Source: CBFHMJ01 sp965656875
GTDB taxonomy: Bacteria; Pseudomonadota; Gammaproteobacteria; Enterobacterales; Alteromonadaceae
Direction: 5' to 3'
Length of the DNA: 64,000 nucleotides
NCBI GenBank assembly: GCA_965656875.1
Contig: CBFHMJ010000038.1
Coordinates: forward strand, 246,027-310,026
Below are positions 32,228-40,708 of this stretch, one piece after another. The translations under genes and the position numbers were made by a program. The notes beneath the pieces were generated by a model. It was not told where the DNA came from. It saw only the letters and a program-made list of their open reading frames with translations, and searched no databases. Each line of letters opens with the position of its first letter. The stretch's first letter is position 1.

Positions 32228-34825
32228 TTAAGCAGGTGCTTGAATGATCACGTTATCAGCTTTCTTCGTGTACTCGTCCATACGGTGGAAGTTAAGGTAA
32301 CGGTATGTATCAGCAGCCGTTGCATCAATCTTCTCTGCGTATTGCATGTACTCTTCTTTAGTCGGGATACGACCAAGAATACTACCTACCGCAGCCAGTT
32401 CAGCCGATGTCAGGTAAACATTTGCGCCAGTACCTAAACGGTTAGGGAAGTTACGCGTTGACGTAGAAAGAACGGTTGATTTCGCAGCAACACGCGCCTG
32501 GTTACCCATACATAGTGAACAGCCAGGAGTTTCGATACGAACGCCCGCTTTACCATAAATGTTATAGTAACCTTCTTCTGTTAGCTGGTCGCGGTCCATC
32601 TTCGTTGGCGGAGCAACCCACATACGTGTTGGCAGAACATCACCGAAATCATCGATTAGTTTACCCGCTGCACGGAAGTGGCCGATGTTTGTCATACAAG
32701 AACCGATGAATACTTCATCAACATTATCGCCAGCAACGTCTGATAACAATTTCGCGTCATCAGGGTCATTCGGGCAACAAACGATTGGCTCGTTGATTTC
32801 GCTTAGATCAATCTCGATGATTTCAGCGTACTCAGCATCAGCGTCAGCTTTCATTTGCTCAGGGTTAGCTAACCAGGCTTCCATTGAAGCGATACGGCGT
32901 TCAATCGTGCGAACATCACCATAGCCTTCAGAGATCATCCACTTAAGCATAACGATGTTTGAAGAAAGGTATTCTTTAATAGATTCTTCACTCAACGTGA
33001 TTGTACAACCCGCCGCACTACGCTCAGCAGATGCGTCAGAAAGTTCAAACGCCTGTTCAACCGTCAGGTGATCCAGACCTTCAATCTCAAGAACACGACC
33101 AGAGAATGCGTTGATCTTACCGGCTTTCTCAACTGTCAGAAGACCTTGCTTGATCGCGTAGTAAGGGATTGCATGAACAAGGTCACGTAACGTGATACCT
33201 GGCTGCATTTCACCTTTAAAGCGAACAAGTACTGATTCTGGCATATCAAGAGGCATAACACCTGTCGCAGCTGCGAAAGCAACAAGACCAGAACCCGCAG
33301 GGAATGAAATACCAAGAGGGAAACGAGTATGCGAGTCACCACCTGTACCAACAGTATCAGGTAGAAGCATACGGTTTAGCCATGAGTGGATAACACCGTC
33401 GCCAGGACGAAGAGAAACCCCCGCACGATTCATGATGAAATCAGGCAGTGTGTGGTGCGTGTTAACGTCAACTGGTTTTGGATAAGCAGAGGTATGACAG
33501 AAAGACTGCATAACAAGGTCAGCAGAGAAGCCAAGACACGCAAGGTCTTTAAGCTCATCACGAGTCATAGGACCGGTTGTATCCTGAGAACCAACGGTAG
33601 TCATCTTCGGCTCACAGTACTGGCCTGCACGAACGCCTTCAACGCCACATGCTTTACCAACCATCTTCTGAGCCAGCGTGAAACCTTTACCGCTGTCTTC
33701 AGCGTCAACCGGACGACGGAATACATCAGATGCATCCAGACCTAACGTTTCACGCGCACGGTCAGTCAGACCACGACCGATGATCAGTGGAATACGGCCA
33801 CCAGCACGAACTTCGTCAAGAATAACGTCTGATTTCAATGAGAATTCAGAAATTACTTCGTCAGTACCGTGACGTTTTACTTTGCCTTCGTATGGGAAGA
33901 TGTCGATCACATCGCCCATGTTCATTGCAGTTACATCTAATTCGATTGGTAGTGCGCCTGAATCTTCCATTGTGTTGAAGAAGATAGGAGCGATTTTACC
34001 GCCAAGACATACACCGCCACCACGCTTGTTTGGTACGAATGGGATGTCATCACCCATGAACCAAAGCACAGAGTTTGTCGCAGATTTACGTGAAGAACCC
34101 GTACCAACAACATCACCAACGTAAGCTAGTGGAATGCCTTCTTTGGTTAGTTCTTCAAGTTGAGTGATAGGACCAACATTACCGTCGTCATCAGGGTTGA
34201 TACCGTCACGCGACATTTTAAGCATTGCTTTTGCGTGAAGAGGGATATCAGGACGAGACCATGCATCTGGTGCTGGAGAAAGGTCATCGGTGTTAGTTTC
34301 ACCGGTTACTTTGAATACTTTTACTGTGATCTTGTCAGCAACTGGCGCTTTATCAAGGAACCACTCTGCATCAGCCCATGACTGAAGAACCGCTTGAGCG
34401 TGAGCGTTGCCCGCGTCAGCTTTCTCTTTTACGTCATAGAATGCATCAAACATTAATAGTGTATGAGAAAGACCTTTTGCAGCGATTGGCGCTAAGCCAT
34501 CGTTGTCCAGAAGCTCAATCATAGGAGCGATGTTGTAACCACCCAGCATAGTGCCCAGTAGTTCAGTCGCTTTTTCAGCAGAAAGAATTGGAGAAGTCGC
34601 TTCACCTTTTGCCAATGCAGCAAGGAAACCAGCTTTAACATATGCTGCGTCGTCAACACCTGGTGGTACGCGATTAATGATAAGGTCTAATAGAAATTCT
34701 TCTTCGCCGGCAGGTGGATTTTTTAATAGCTCAACCAGTCCTGCGGTTTGCTCAGCGTCTAAAGGCTTTGGTACTACCCCTTCAGCTGCACGTTCTTCTA
34801 CGTGTTTACGATATTCTTGAAGCAC
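32228..34825 (-). CDS. acnB: Aconitate hydratase B
   Basis: 865 residues, the same length as E. coli AcnB. The three [4Fe-4S] cluster cysteines fall at Cys710 (GSCMTNIGH), Cys769 and Cys772 (PGCSLCMGN), identical to the E. coli positions. The N-terminal HEAT-like domain and the swivel domain with GDVVGTGSSRKSATNS are present. It catalyses citrate to isocitrate in the TCA cycle; apo-AcnB binds mRNA in E. coli when iron is short. The start is GTG with AGAGGA 9 bases upstream. It is divergent from the three Fur-box units, and its ribosome-binding region has complementarity to them. Confidence 0.97.
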   Translation of the reverse strand: MLQEYRKHVEERAAEGVVPKPLDAEQTAGLVELLKNPPAGEEEFLLDLIINRVPPGVDDAAYVKAGFLAALAKGEATSPILSAEKATELLGTMLGGYNIAPMIELLDNDGLAPIAAKGLSHTLLMFDAFYDVKEKADAGNAHAQAVLQSWADAEWFLDKAPVADKITVKVFKVTGETNTDDLSPAPDAWSRPDIPLHAKAMLKMSRDGINPDDDGNVGPITQLEELTKEGIPLAYVGDVVGTGSSRKSATNSVLWFMGDDIPFVPNKRGGGVCLGGKIAPIFFNTMEDSGALPIELDVTAMNMGDVIDIFPYEGKVKRHGTDEVISEFSLKSDVILDEVRAGGRIPLIIGRGLTDRARETLGLDASDVFRRPVDAEDSGKGFTLAQKMVGKACGVEGVRAGQYCEPKMTTVGSQDTTGPMTRDELKDLACLGFSADLVMQSFCHTSAYPKPVDVNTHHTLPDFIMNRAGVSLRPGDGVIHSWLNRMLLPDTVGTGGDSHTRFPLGISFPAGSGLVAFAAATGVMPLDMPESVLVRFKGEMQPGITLRDLVHAIPYYAIKQGLLTVEKAGKINAFSGRVLEIEGLDHLTVEQAFELSDASAERSAAGCTITLSEESIKEYLSSNIVMLKWMISEGYGDVRTIERRIASMEAWLANPEQMKADADAEYAEIIEIDLSEINEPIVCCPNDPDDAKLLSDVAGDNVDEVFIGSCMTNIGHFRAAGKLIDDFGDVLPTRMWVAPPTKMDRDQLTEEGYYNIYGKAGVRIETPGCSLCMGNQARVAAKSTVLSTSTRNFPNRLGTGANVYLTSAELAAVGSILGRIPTKEEYMQYAEKIDATAADTYRYLNFHRMDEYTKKADNVIIQAPA

Positions 34826-34884
34826 AGTTAATGTCCTCTTGATTAGCTCAATGACAAGCTTGGCATTTTACAGATTGACGGCGG

Positions 34885-34890
34885 ATTATA
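34885..34890 (-). promoter_or_regulatory. acnB promoter -10 element
   Basis: Perfect TATAAT on the - strand, preceded by AACACG and only a poor -35 (TTTATT at 17 bases). A start near 34878 gives a leader of about 53 bases containing the ribosome site. Confidence 0.5.
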
Positions 34891-35090
34891 CGTGTTAAAG
34901 GGTTAAAAATAAATTAAAGCAGAAATCACTCAGGTTATAGTCGTTATAAACTGACATGATAGTCTTACAGTGATTTTTTATTCATATATATCAGACAGTT
35001 AAAAATTAAATTTTTTCCGATTCAAACACGCTTTTTATAACGATTATTTTTAGAGCACCCCGTTCATCCATAAAAAAGACACAAAGATGC

Positions 35091-35138
35091 AAATAAGAAT
35101 AATTATCATTTGTAAAATAAAATAACATCGGTTACAGT
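35091..35138 (+). promoter_or_regulatory. Fur box and promoter of sRNA copy 1
   Basis: Fur-like box at 35091-35112 (AAATAAGAATAATTATCATT-type) overlaps the -35 TTGTAA (35110-35115). After exactly 17 bases comes -10 TACAGT (35133-35138). A repressor bound here would block polymerase, so transcription should rise under iron starvation. Confidence 0.75.
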
Positions 35139-35144
35139 AGATTC

Positions 35145-35393
35145 CGTTGTTAAGACACACCTCGTTTTATCTTTCACGGTTGGTAAAACGAAACGTCAAA
35201 ACAATGGCATTTACAGTCCTCATATTTGTTTGCCTGTTGAATCGCCGTTATTTAAGTTGCAGCTGGTGGTCGGTTGTTTAAGTAACAGATTCATCAAACA
35301 GATAAATATAGTTTGCGTTAGTATTTTCCAAAGGATGGAAGCACATCATGGCAGTCAACATTCCACGCAATTGCGTTGACTGCCTCTTTTTTT
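35145..35393 (+). ncRNA. Putative Fur-regulated sRNA, copy 1 of 3
   Basis: A transcript of about 249 nt is predicted from the promoter spacing to the T-tract. Blocks conserved in all three copies: the hairpin arm CACGGTTGGTAAAACG (35175-35190), GGCATTTACAGTCCT (35206-35220), AGCTGGTGGTCGGTTGTTT (35261-35279) and AATATAGTTTGCGTTAGTAT (within 35304-35325). CGTTTTA at 35163 pairs with TAAAACG at the end of the first block. A small hairpin TTCCA-AAGGA-TGGAA precedes the terminator. A 25-codon ATG frame (35204) is not conserved in the other copies, so I treat the unit as non-coding. I do not recognise it as RyhB, PrrF, NrrF or any Rfam family; the role is inferred from the Fur box and the neighbouring acnB. 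Confidence 0.72.
35350..35393 (+). terminator. Terminator of sRNA copy 1
   Basis: 10-bp stem GGCAGTCAAC / GTTGACTGCC, 15-base loop containing CCACGCAATT, then CT and seven T. Confidence 0.9.
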
Positions 35394-35533
35394 CTCTTCT
35401 TATATTTAAACAGCCTAACTCTCCCCTTCTGCCTTTTGATATTTATTATTTAATTTCTCTCTATTAATCAACTTATTACCAGAATCTCACGCTCCAAATT
35501 TCCGCCATTTATCAACCTTTTAAAAAATAATGT

Positions 35534-35581
35534 AAATAAGAACAATTATCATTTGCAAAGTTGAAAATATTGATATAGAGT
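35534..35581 (+). promoter_or_regulatory. Fur box and promoter of sRNA copy 2
   Basis: Fur-like box 35534-35555, -35 TTGCAA (35553-35558), 17-base spacer, -10 TAGAGT (35576-35581). The box and both hexamers occupy the same relative positions as in copy 1. Confidence 0.75.
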
Positions 35582-35587
35582 TACTCT

Positions 35588-35825
35588 CGTTGTTTAGATT
35601 TACATCGCGTTATCTTCACGGTTGGTAAAACGGTGCTGAACAACAAAGGCATTTACAGTCCTTATATTTGTTCGATGAATGAATCACGGGTTCTTCAAAT
35701 CACAGCTGGTGGTCGGTTGTTTTGGATGAGCAGATTCAAGCAGAAGGATAAATATAGTTTGCGTTAGTATTACTATTCAGAGGTAAACAACAACTCCACG
35801 CAATTATGTTGTTTACCTCTTTTTT
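35588..35825 (+). ncRNA. Putative Fur-regulated sRNA, copy 2 of 3
   Basis: Predicted length about 238 nt. The same four blocks occur at 35617-35632, 35648-35662, 35704-35722 and 35750-35771, separated by 15, 41 and 27 bases, against 15, 40 and 24 in copy 1. It is the most diverged copy: it lacks the small TTCCA/TGGAA hairpin, its 5' stem is weakened, and the second block continues CCTTATA instead of CCTCATA. No ATG precedes the second block, which rules out the short frame seen in copy 1. Confidence 0.72.
35779..35825 (+). terminator. Terminator of sRNA copy 2
   Basis: 13-bp perfect stem AGAGGTAAACAAC / GTTGTTTACCTCT with a 16-base loop containing CCACGCAATT, then T6. The stem sequence differs from copies 1 and 3 at most outer positions, but pairing is fully kept. 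Confidence 0.9.
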
Positions 35826-35969
35826 CTTTCTTCCACACCGTCCAGTTCCTTTTAGAAATTCCTTTTAGAAATAGCCCTTACTATTCATTGATCCCACACC
35901 ACATCTTTCTATTTCTTCTTATCCCCACGATTTTTAACAAGGTTTATAAACTTCTTAAAAAAATAATAC

Positions 35970-36017
35970 AAATAAGAACGATTATCATTTGCAAAACGAA
36001 AAAACATCGGTTAGAGT
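35970..36017 (+). promoter_or_regulatory. Fur box and promoter of sRNA copy 3
   Basis: Fur-like box 35970-35991, -35 TTGCAA (35989-35994), 17-base spacer, -10 TAGAGT (36012-36017). Confidence 0.75.
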
Positions 36018-36023
36018 AGTCAC

Positions 36024-36274
36024 CGTTGTCAAAGCAAACAGATTTTATCTTCACGGTTGGTAAAACGAATCGCAGCGACAATGGCATTTACAGTCCTCTA
36101 TTTGTTGGACTGATAAATCGAATAGTCTTTCAATACACAGCTGGTGGTCGGTTGTTTTGAACAGGCAGGTTTATCGGAAAGGCAAATATAGTTTGCGTTA
36201 GTATTTTCCACAGGATGGAAACACATCACGGCAGCCAACATTTCCACGCAATTGCGTTGGCTGCCACTTTTTTT
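36024..36274 (+). ncRNA. Putative Fur-regulated sRNA, copy 3 of 3
   Basis: Predicted length about 251 nt. The four blocks lie at 36052-36067, 36083-36097, 36139-36157 and 36184-36205, with spacers of 15, 41 and 26 bases. It resembles copy 1 most closely, including the TTCCA-CAGGA-TGGAA hairpin before the terminator. The second block reads on as GTCCTCT, which is the best match to the acnB ribosome-binding site (7 consecutive pairs with AGAGGAC). The ATG frame here ends after 10 codons. Confidence 0.72.
36230..36274 (+). terminator. Terminator of sRNA copy 3
   Basis: 10-bp stem GGCAGCCAAC / GTTGGCTGCC, 16-base loop with CCACGCAATT, then CA and T7. Compared with copy 1 a T-A pair has become C-G, a compensated change. 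Confidence 0.9.
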
Positions 36275-36311
36275 CTTCCTTAATTCAGTCTCTTACTTTT
36301 AAACCCCACTG

Positions 36312-37472
36312 TTAATCTCGCCAGACACGCTCGTATAATTCAACAATTTCTTCTTTAGTAGCCTGTTTAGGATTATTTGCCGGTGATCCCGACGCAAGCG
36401 CTTGTTCCGCCATCGTGTTCATTGAGGAAAACCACGTTTCCTTATCAATCCCAAATTCGCCAGGCGTTGGAACCTGAGTCATTCTTACCAGATCAGACAG
36501 CCCGGCAACCAACTTTTCACCCGCTCGAACCTCATCATCATGCTCAGCCGCAAAGCCCATAATGATCGCACACTCACGATAACGAGCCGAAGCATGCGCC
36601 AGGCTGAACCGTGTTACTTCTGTTAACAACATCGCGTTACTCATACCATGTGGAACATGGAAAAACGCGCCTAACGGACGACTCATGCCATGTATCAACG
36701 TTACCGAACTGTTTGAAAATGCCAGACCACCCAGGGTGGCTGCATACATTAGCGATTCCCGGCCTTGCTGATTATCCGGTTCTTGCCAGATCACCGGCAA
36801 CCAGTGCGTGATCAATTGCATCGCTTGCAGCGCAAAACCATCAGCCAGCGTATTCGCTTTACGACTAACATACGCTTCAATTGCATGACATAAACTATCG
36901 AGGGCCGTATCAGCTGTTAAACGCGGCGGCATTGATAACGTAAAGGTGTAATCCACGAACGCTGCTCGCGGCAATAGCCCGGCACCGGCACACATCATCT
37001 TTTCACCACTCTCAACATCCGTGACCACCGTCACCCGAGAGGCTTCAGAACCCGTGCCTGCCGTTGTCGGAATAGCAAAGATTGGCACACCAATTGGCAC
37101 CTGATTCGGCGCTTTGTAATCTTTCATCTCACCGCCATGTTGCGCGAGAACAGATACAGCTTTGGCAGTATCAATAGAACTGCCGCCACCAAAACCAATC
37201 ACACAATCAAAATTACCTTGTCTGAACATCGCCAGGGCTGCGCCAACAGAATCCGTCGTCGGGTCCGGCACGCAATCAGTAAATTCACCATGACTAAATC
37301 CTGCCTGCGACAAGATATCGGCCACTCGGGCCAGATAGCCACATTCTTTAATAAAGGAATCAGTAATGATAAGTGGAGAGGTTAACGAAAATTCGTTCAG
37401 TACAGCAGGTAGTTGAGCGACTGCATTTGCTTCAACGATCAAACGTTGCGGCAGCCATGCGGATAAATTCAT
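36312..37472 (-). CDS. Iron-containing (group III) alcohol dehydrogenase
   Basis: 386 residues. The NAD-binding loop GFGGGSSIDTAKA, the TTAGTGSE motif and the metal-ligand region with DSLCHAIEAY and HGMSRPLGAFFHVPHG (Asp plus three His) are all present. Members oxidise or reduce small alcohols and aldehydes with NAD(P) and a catalytic Fe(II) or Zn. It converges on the sRNA array and begins about 100 bases after the cusA stop on the same strand; GGAG lies 10 bases before the ATG. The substrate cannot be inferred. If Fe(II)-dependent, it is a further iron-using neighbour of the Fur-box units. Confidence 0.9.
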   Translation of the reverse strand: MNLSAWLPQRLIVEANAVAQLPAVLNEFSLTSPLIITDSFIKECGYLARVADILSQAGFSHGEFTDCVPDPTTDSVGAALAMFRQGNFDCVIGFGGGSSIDTAKAVSVLAQHGGEMKDYKAPNQVPIGVPIFAIPTTAGTGSEASRVTVVTDVESGEKMMCAGAGLLPRAAFVDYTFTLSMPPRLTADTALDSLCHAIEAYVSRKANTLADGFALQAMQLITHWLPVIWQEPDNQQGRESLMYAATLGGLAFSNSSVTLIHGMSRPLGAFFHVPHGMSNAMLLTEVTRFSLAHASARYRECAIIMGFAAEHDDEVRAGEKLVAGLSDLVRMTQVPTPGEFGIDKETWFSSMNTMAEQALASGSPANNPKQATKEEIVELYERVWRD

Positions 37473-37576
37473 TATTATTATTGCTCCATGAAAGCACAGG
37501 AACGTCCATGTTAACTCATCCGCTGTGCTTGTCGATTACCCATTAGTGCTATGATATGCAACCAACTTCCCTGATT

Positions 37577-40500
37577 TTACAGAGTGCCTGCACCCTGTTT
37601 CTTCCATAGAAAATAGATAGCCGGAACAACCAACAACGTTAGCACTACCGCGCTAATCATTCCGCCTAACATCGGTGCAGCAATTCGCTGCATGATTTCC
37701 GATCCGGTTCCACCGCCCTGCATCACAGGAATTAAACCAATCACGATAGACAACACAGTCATCATGACGGGCCGAACGCGCATCCCCGCGCCTTCTAAAA
37801 TCGCCTGTTTCAACAAATCAGCTTTAAGATAAGTCGCCTGATGCTGCTCTTTCACACGCTCAAACGCCTGATTAAGATATACCAGCATGATGATGCCAAT
37901 TTCTACGGCAACACCTGCCAGCGCGATAAACCCAACGCCCACAGCAACAGAGAAGTTGTAATCCAGTAACCACAACGTCACGACTCCGCCAACAACAGCC
38001 AGAGGCAAAGTACCCATGACAATGAATACCTCCTGCAATCGGCCAAAGCTCAGATACAACAACACAAAGATGATCAACAACGTCAGCGGTATAACCATCT
38101 TCAGTTTTTGCTCCGCCCGAACCAGATATTCATATTGTCCGGACCACTCAATCGCATAACCCGCCGGAATGTCCAGTTGCTCTTCAACTTGCCGTTTAGC
38201 ATCTGCCACATAGGAGCCGATATCACGTCCATCAATGTCTACCAGCGTCCAGCCATTCAATCGTGCATTTTCACTCTTAATCGCCGGAGGACCATCTTCC
38301 ACCTGCACATCAGCAATATCAGCCAGCGCAATTCGATTACCATTGGCCGTCACAATGGGCAAGAGCCGCAGTTCATTAACTGAGTCACGATAATTCTGAG
38401 GATAACGAATATTGATCGGATAACGCTCCAACCCTTCAACGGAATAACTCACGTTCATTCCGCCAATTGCCGTTGCGATGATTTCCTGCACATCTGCAAT
38501 ATTTAACCCATAGCGAGCCGCTTTGAGTCGATTGATATTTACTGTGATGTAACGGCCCCCGGTCACTTTTTCACTGTAAACCGATGCCGTGCCCGCTACG
38601 CCCGGCAGAATTCGTTCTAACTCATTACCCAGTGCCGAAATGGTTGTCAGATCCGGGCCGGATATTTTGATACCTACAGGTGTTTTGATCCCGGTAGCTA
38701 ACATATCTATCCGGGTTTTGATTGGCATGACCCAGGCATTCGTCAAACCAGGGAATTTAATTAAACGCTCTAATTCTTTCTTCAGTTTTTCCCGCGTCAT
38801 TCCGGGTCGCCACTCAGATTCAGGTTTGAACTGAATAATGGTCTCGATCATGGTTAATGGCGCTGGATCGGTAGCAGTTTCGGCCCGGCCAATCTTTCCG
38901 AATACCGTTTTAACCTCAGGCACTGTTTTAATAAGCTTGTCAGTCTGATGCAGAATTTCCGTGGCCTTACCCACTGAAATTGCCGGATAGGTCGTCGGCA
39001 TATACATCAAATCCCCTTCATCCAACGGCGGAATAAACTCTGAACCCACATTTCGCCCGGGTAAGAAGCCAATAACAGTAATCGCAATCGCCAGTACTAA
39101 CGTCGTCCAGGGAAACCGCAAAACACCCCGTAAAATCGGTAAATACAGACTCGTTAACAAACGATTCAACGGATTGCTCTGTTCTGGCAGGACTTTTCCT
39201 TTAATAAAATAGCCCATCAACACCGGCACCAGAGTGATTGCCAGCCCAGCTGCCGCTGCCATCGCAAATGTTTTGGTATACGCCAACGGAGAAAACATCT
39301 TGCCTTCCTGAGCTTCCAGTGCAAACACAGGCAAGAAACTAATAGTGATGATCATCAACGAAAAGAATAACGCCGGACCAACCTCGCTCGCCGCCTCAAT
39401 AACCAGTTGCCAGCGAACAGAACCATTGTCAGTCCCTTCAGCCTCTGCTTTTTCAATATGCTTATGAACGTTTTCAATCATCACAATAGCGCCGTCCACC
39501 ATCGCACCAATCGCAATAGCAATGCCGCCCAACGACATGATGTTGGCATTAATGCCCTGCATTTCCATGACAATCATTGCGACCAGAATGCCAATCGGCA
39601 GACTGATAACAACCACCAGTGACGAACGAAAATGGAACAGAAAGGCCGCACAGATAAGCGCTACCACAATAAACTCTTCAATCAGCTTTTCGTATAACGT
39701 CGAGACCGCTCGTTCAATCAACGTTGAACGGTCGTACACCTCGATGATCTCCACCCCTTGTGGCAATCCCTTTTTCAATTGCGCCAACTTTGCCTTTACG
39801 CCCTTGATAGTCTCTAACGCATTCTCACCCCAGCGCATCACCACAATGCCGCCTGTAGCCTCTCCCTCGCCGTTGAATTCACCAATACCACGCCGCATTT
39901 GCGGTCCCTGCACCACAGTCGCAACATCCGATAACAGCAATGGCGAACCATTGACATTCAAACCCAGTGGAATTTGCTTTAAGTCATCAAGCTGCTGAAT
40001 ATAGCCCGTGGAACGCACCATGAATTCAGCCTCTGCCATTTCGATAACACTGGCGCCGGTTTCCTGATTACCCCGGCGAATCGCATTTTTGATATGACTG
40101 AGCGGAACGTCATACGCCCGAAGTTTGTCTGGATCAACCATGACCTGATACTGTTTCACCATGCCGCCAACCGTTGCGACTTCGGATACTCCCGCAACCG
40201 TCTGCAACTCATATTTCAGAAACCAGTCCTGAATACTCCGCAGTTCAGACAAATCATGTTGTCCACTACGATCAATCAAGGCGTACTGATAAATCCAGCC
40301 GACACCACTGGCATCTGGCCCTAAAGCCGGTCGAGCTGACGCGGGCAAAGACGGCATAACTTGTGACAAATACTCCAGTACCCGGCTTCTGGCCCAGTAC
40401 AAATCCGTATCATCATCAAAAATGATGTATACCCACGAATCACCAAAAAACGAGTATCCTCGAACCGTTTTAGCACCGGGCACCGACAACATGGCCGTTG

Positions 40501-40708
40501 TCAGTGGATACGTCACCTGGTCTTCCACCACCTGAGGTGCTTGCCCTGGATAACTGGTTTTTACGATCACCTGAACATCTGACAAATCAGGCAAAGCATC
40601 AATTGGCATTCGCAGAACGGAATAGCCCCCCCACAACACCAACGCAATTGCAGCAACCACTACTAATAATCGGTTATACACCGACCAACGAATAACAGTC
40701 GCAATCAT
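37577..40708 (-). CDS. cusA: CusA/CzcA-type heavy-metal efflux RND pump
   Basis: 1043 residues, with twelve membrane segments in the RND arrangement (one, large loop, five-plus-one, large loop, five). It starts with the HME-RND opening MIATVIRWSVYNRLLVV and keeps the family segments LPDLSDVQVIV and FLPVFALEAQEGKMFSPLAYTKT. The membrane stretch around residue 405 reads AIAIGAMVDGAIVMIEN. It exports metal by proton exchange through the adaptor and outer-membrane channel encoded just upstream. The ATG overlaps the cusB stop by 4 bases. Copper/silver is favoured over zinc/cobalt because of the CusF-like domain and Met-rich tail of the adaptor. Confidence 0.92.
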   Translation of the reverse strand: MIATVIRWSVYNRLLVVVAAIALVLWGGYSVLRMPIDALPDLSDVQVIVKTSYPGQAPQVVEDQVTYPLTTAMLSVPGAKTVRGYSFFGDSWVYIIFDDDTDLYWARSRVLEYLSQVMPSLPASARPALGPDASGVGWIYQYALIDRSGQHDLSELRSIQDWFLKYELQTVAGVSEVATVGGMVKQYQVMVDPDKLRAYDVPLSHIKNAIRRGNQETGASVIEMAEAEFMVRSTGYIQQLDDLKQIPLGLNVNGSPLLLSDVATVVQGPQMRRGIGEFNGEGEATGGIVVMRWGENALETIKGVKAKLAQLKKGLPQGVEIIEVYDRSTLIERAVSTLYEKLIEEFIVVALICAAFLFHFRSSLVVVISLPIGILVAMIVMEMQGINANIMSLGGIAIAIGAMVDGAIVMIENVHKHIEKAEAEGTDNGSVRWQLVIEAASEVGPALFFSLMIITISFLPVFALEAQEGKMFSPLAYTKTFAMAAAAGLAITLVPVLMGYFIKGKVLPEQSNPLNRLLTSLYLPILRGVLRFPWTTLVLAIAITVIGFLPGRNVGSEFIPPLDEGDLMYMPTTYPAISVGKATEILHQTDKLIKTVPEVKTVFGKIGRAETATDPAPLTMIETIIQFKPESEWRPGMTREKLKKELERLIKFPGLTNAWVMPIKTRIDMLATGIKTPVGIKISGPDLTTISALGNELERILPGVAGTASVYSEKVTGGRYITVNINRLKAARYGLNIADVQEIIATAIGGMNVSYSVEGLERYPINIRYPQNYRDSVNELRLLPIVTANGNRIALADIADVQVEDGPPAIKSENARLNGWTLVDIDGRDIGSYVADAKRQVEEQLDIPAGYAIEWSGQYEYLVRAEQKLKMVIPLTLLIIFVLLYLSFGRLQEVFIVMGTLPLAVVGGVVTLWLLDYNFSVAVGVGFIALAGVAVEIGIIMLVYLNQAFERVKEQHQATYLKADLLKQAILEGAGMRVRPVMMTVLSIVIGLIPVMQGGGTGSEIMQRIAAPMLGGMISAVVLTLLVVPAIYFLWKKQGAGTL

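Noticed and set aside
35204..35281. 25-codon ATG frame inside sRNA copy 1
   Set aside because: The frame is 10 codons in copy 3 and has no ATG in copy 2, while RNA blocks and stems are conserved, so selection acts on RNA.
35304..35341. Homology of the sRNA to the RyhB core
   Set aside because: Only a few bases (GTATT, GCAC) match; not enough to assign the family.
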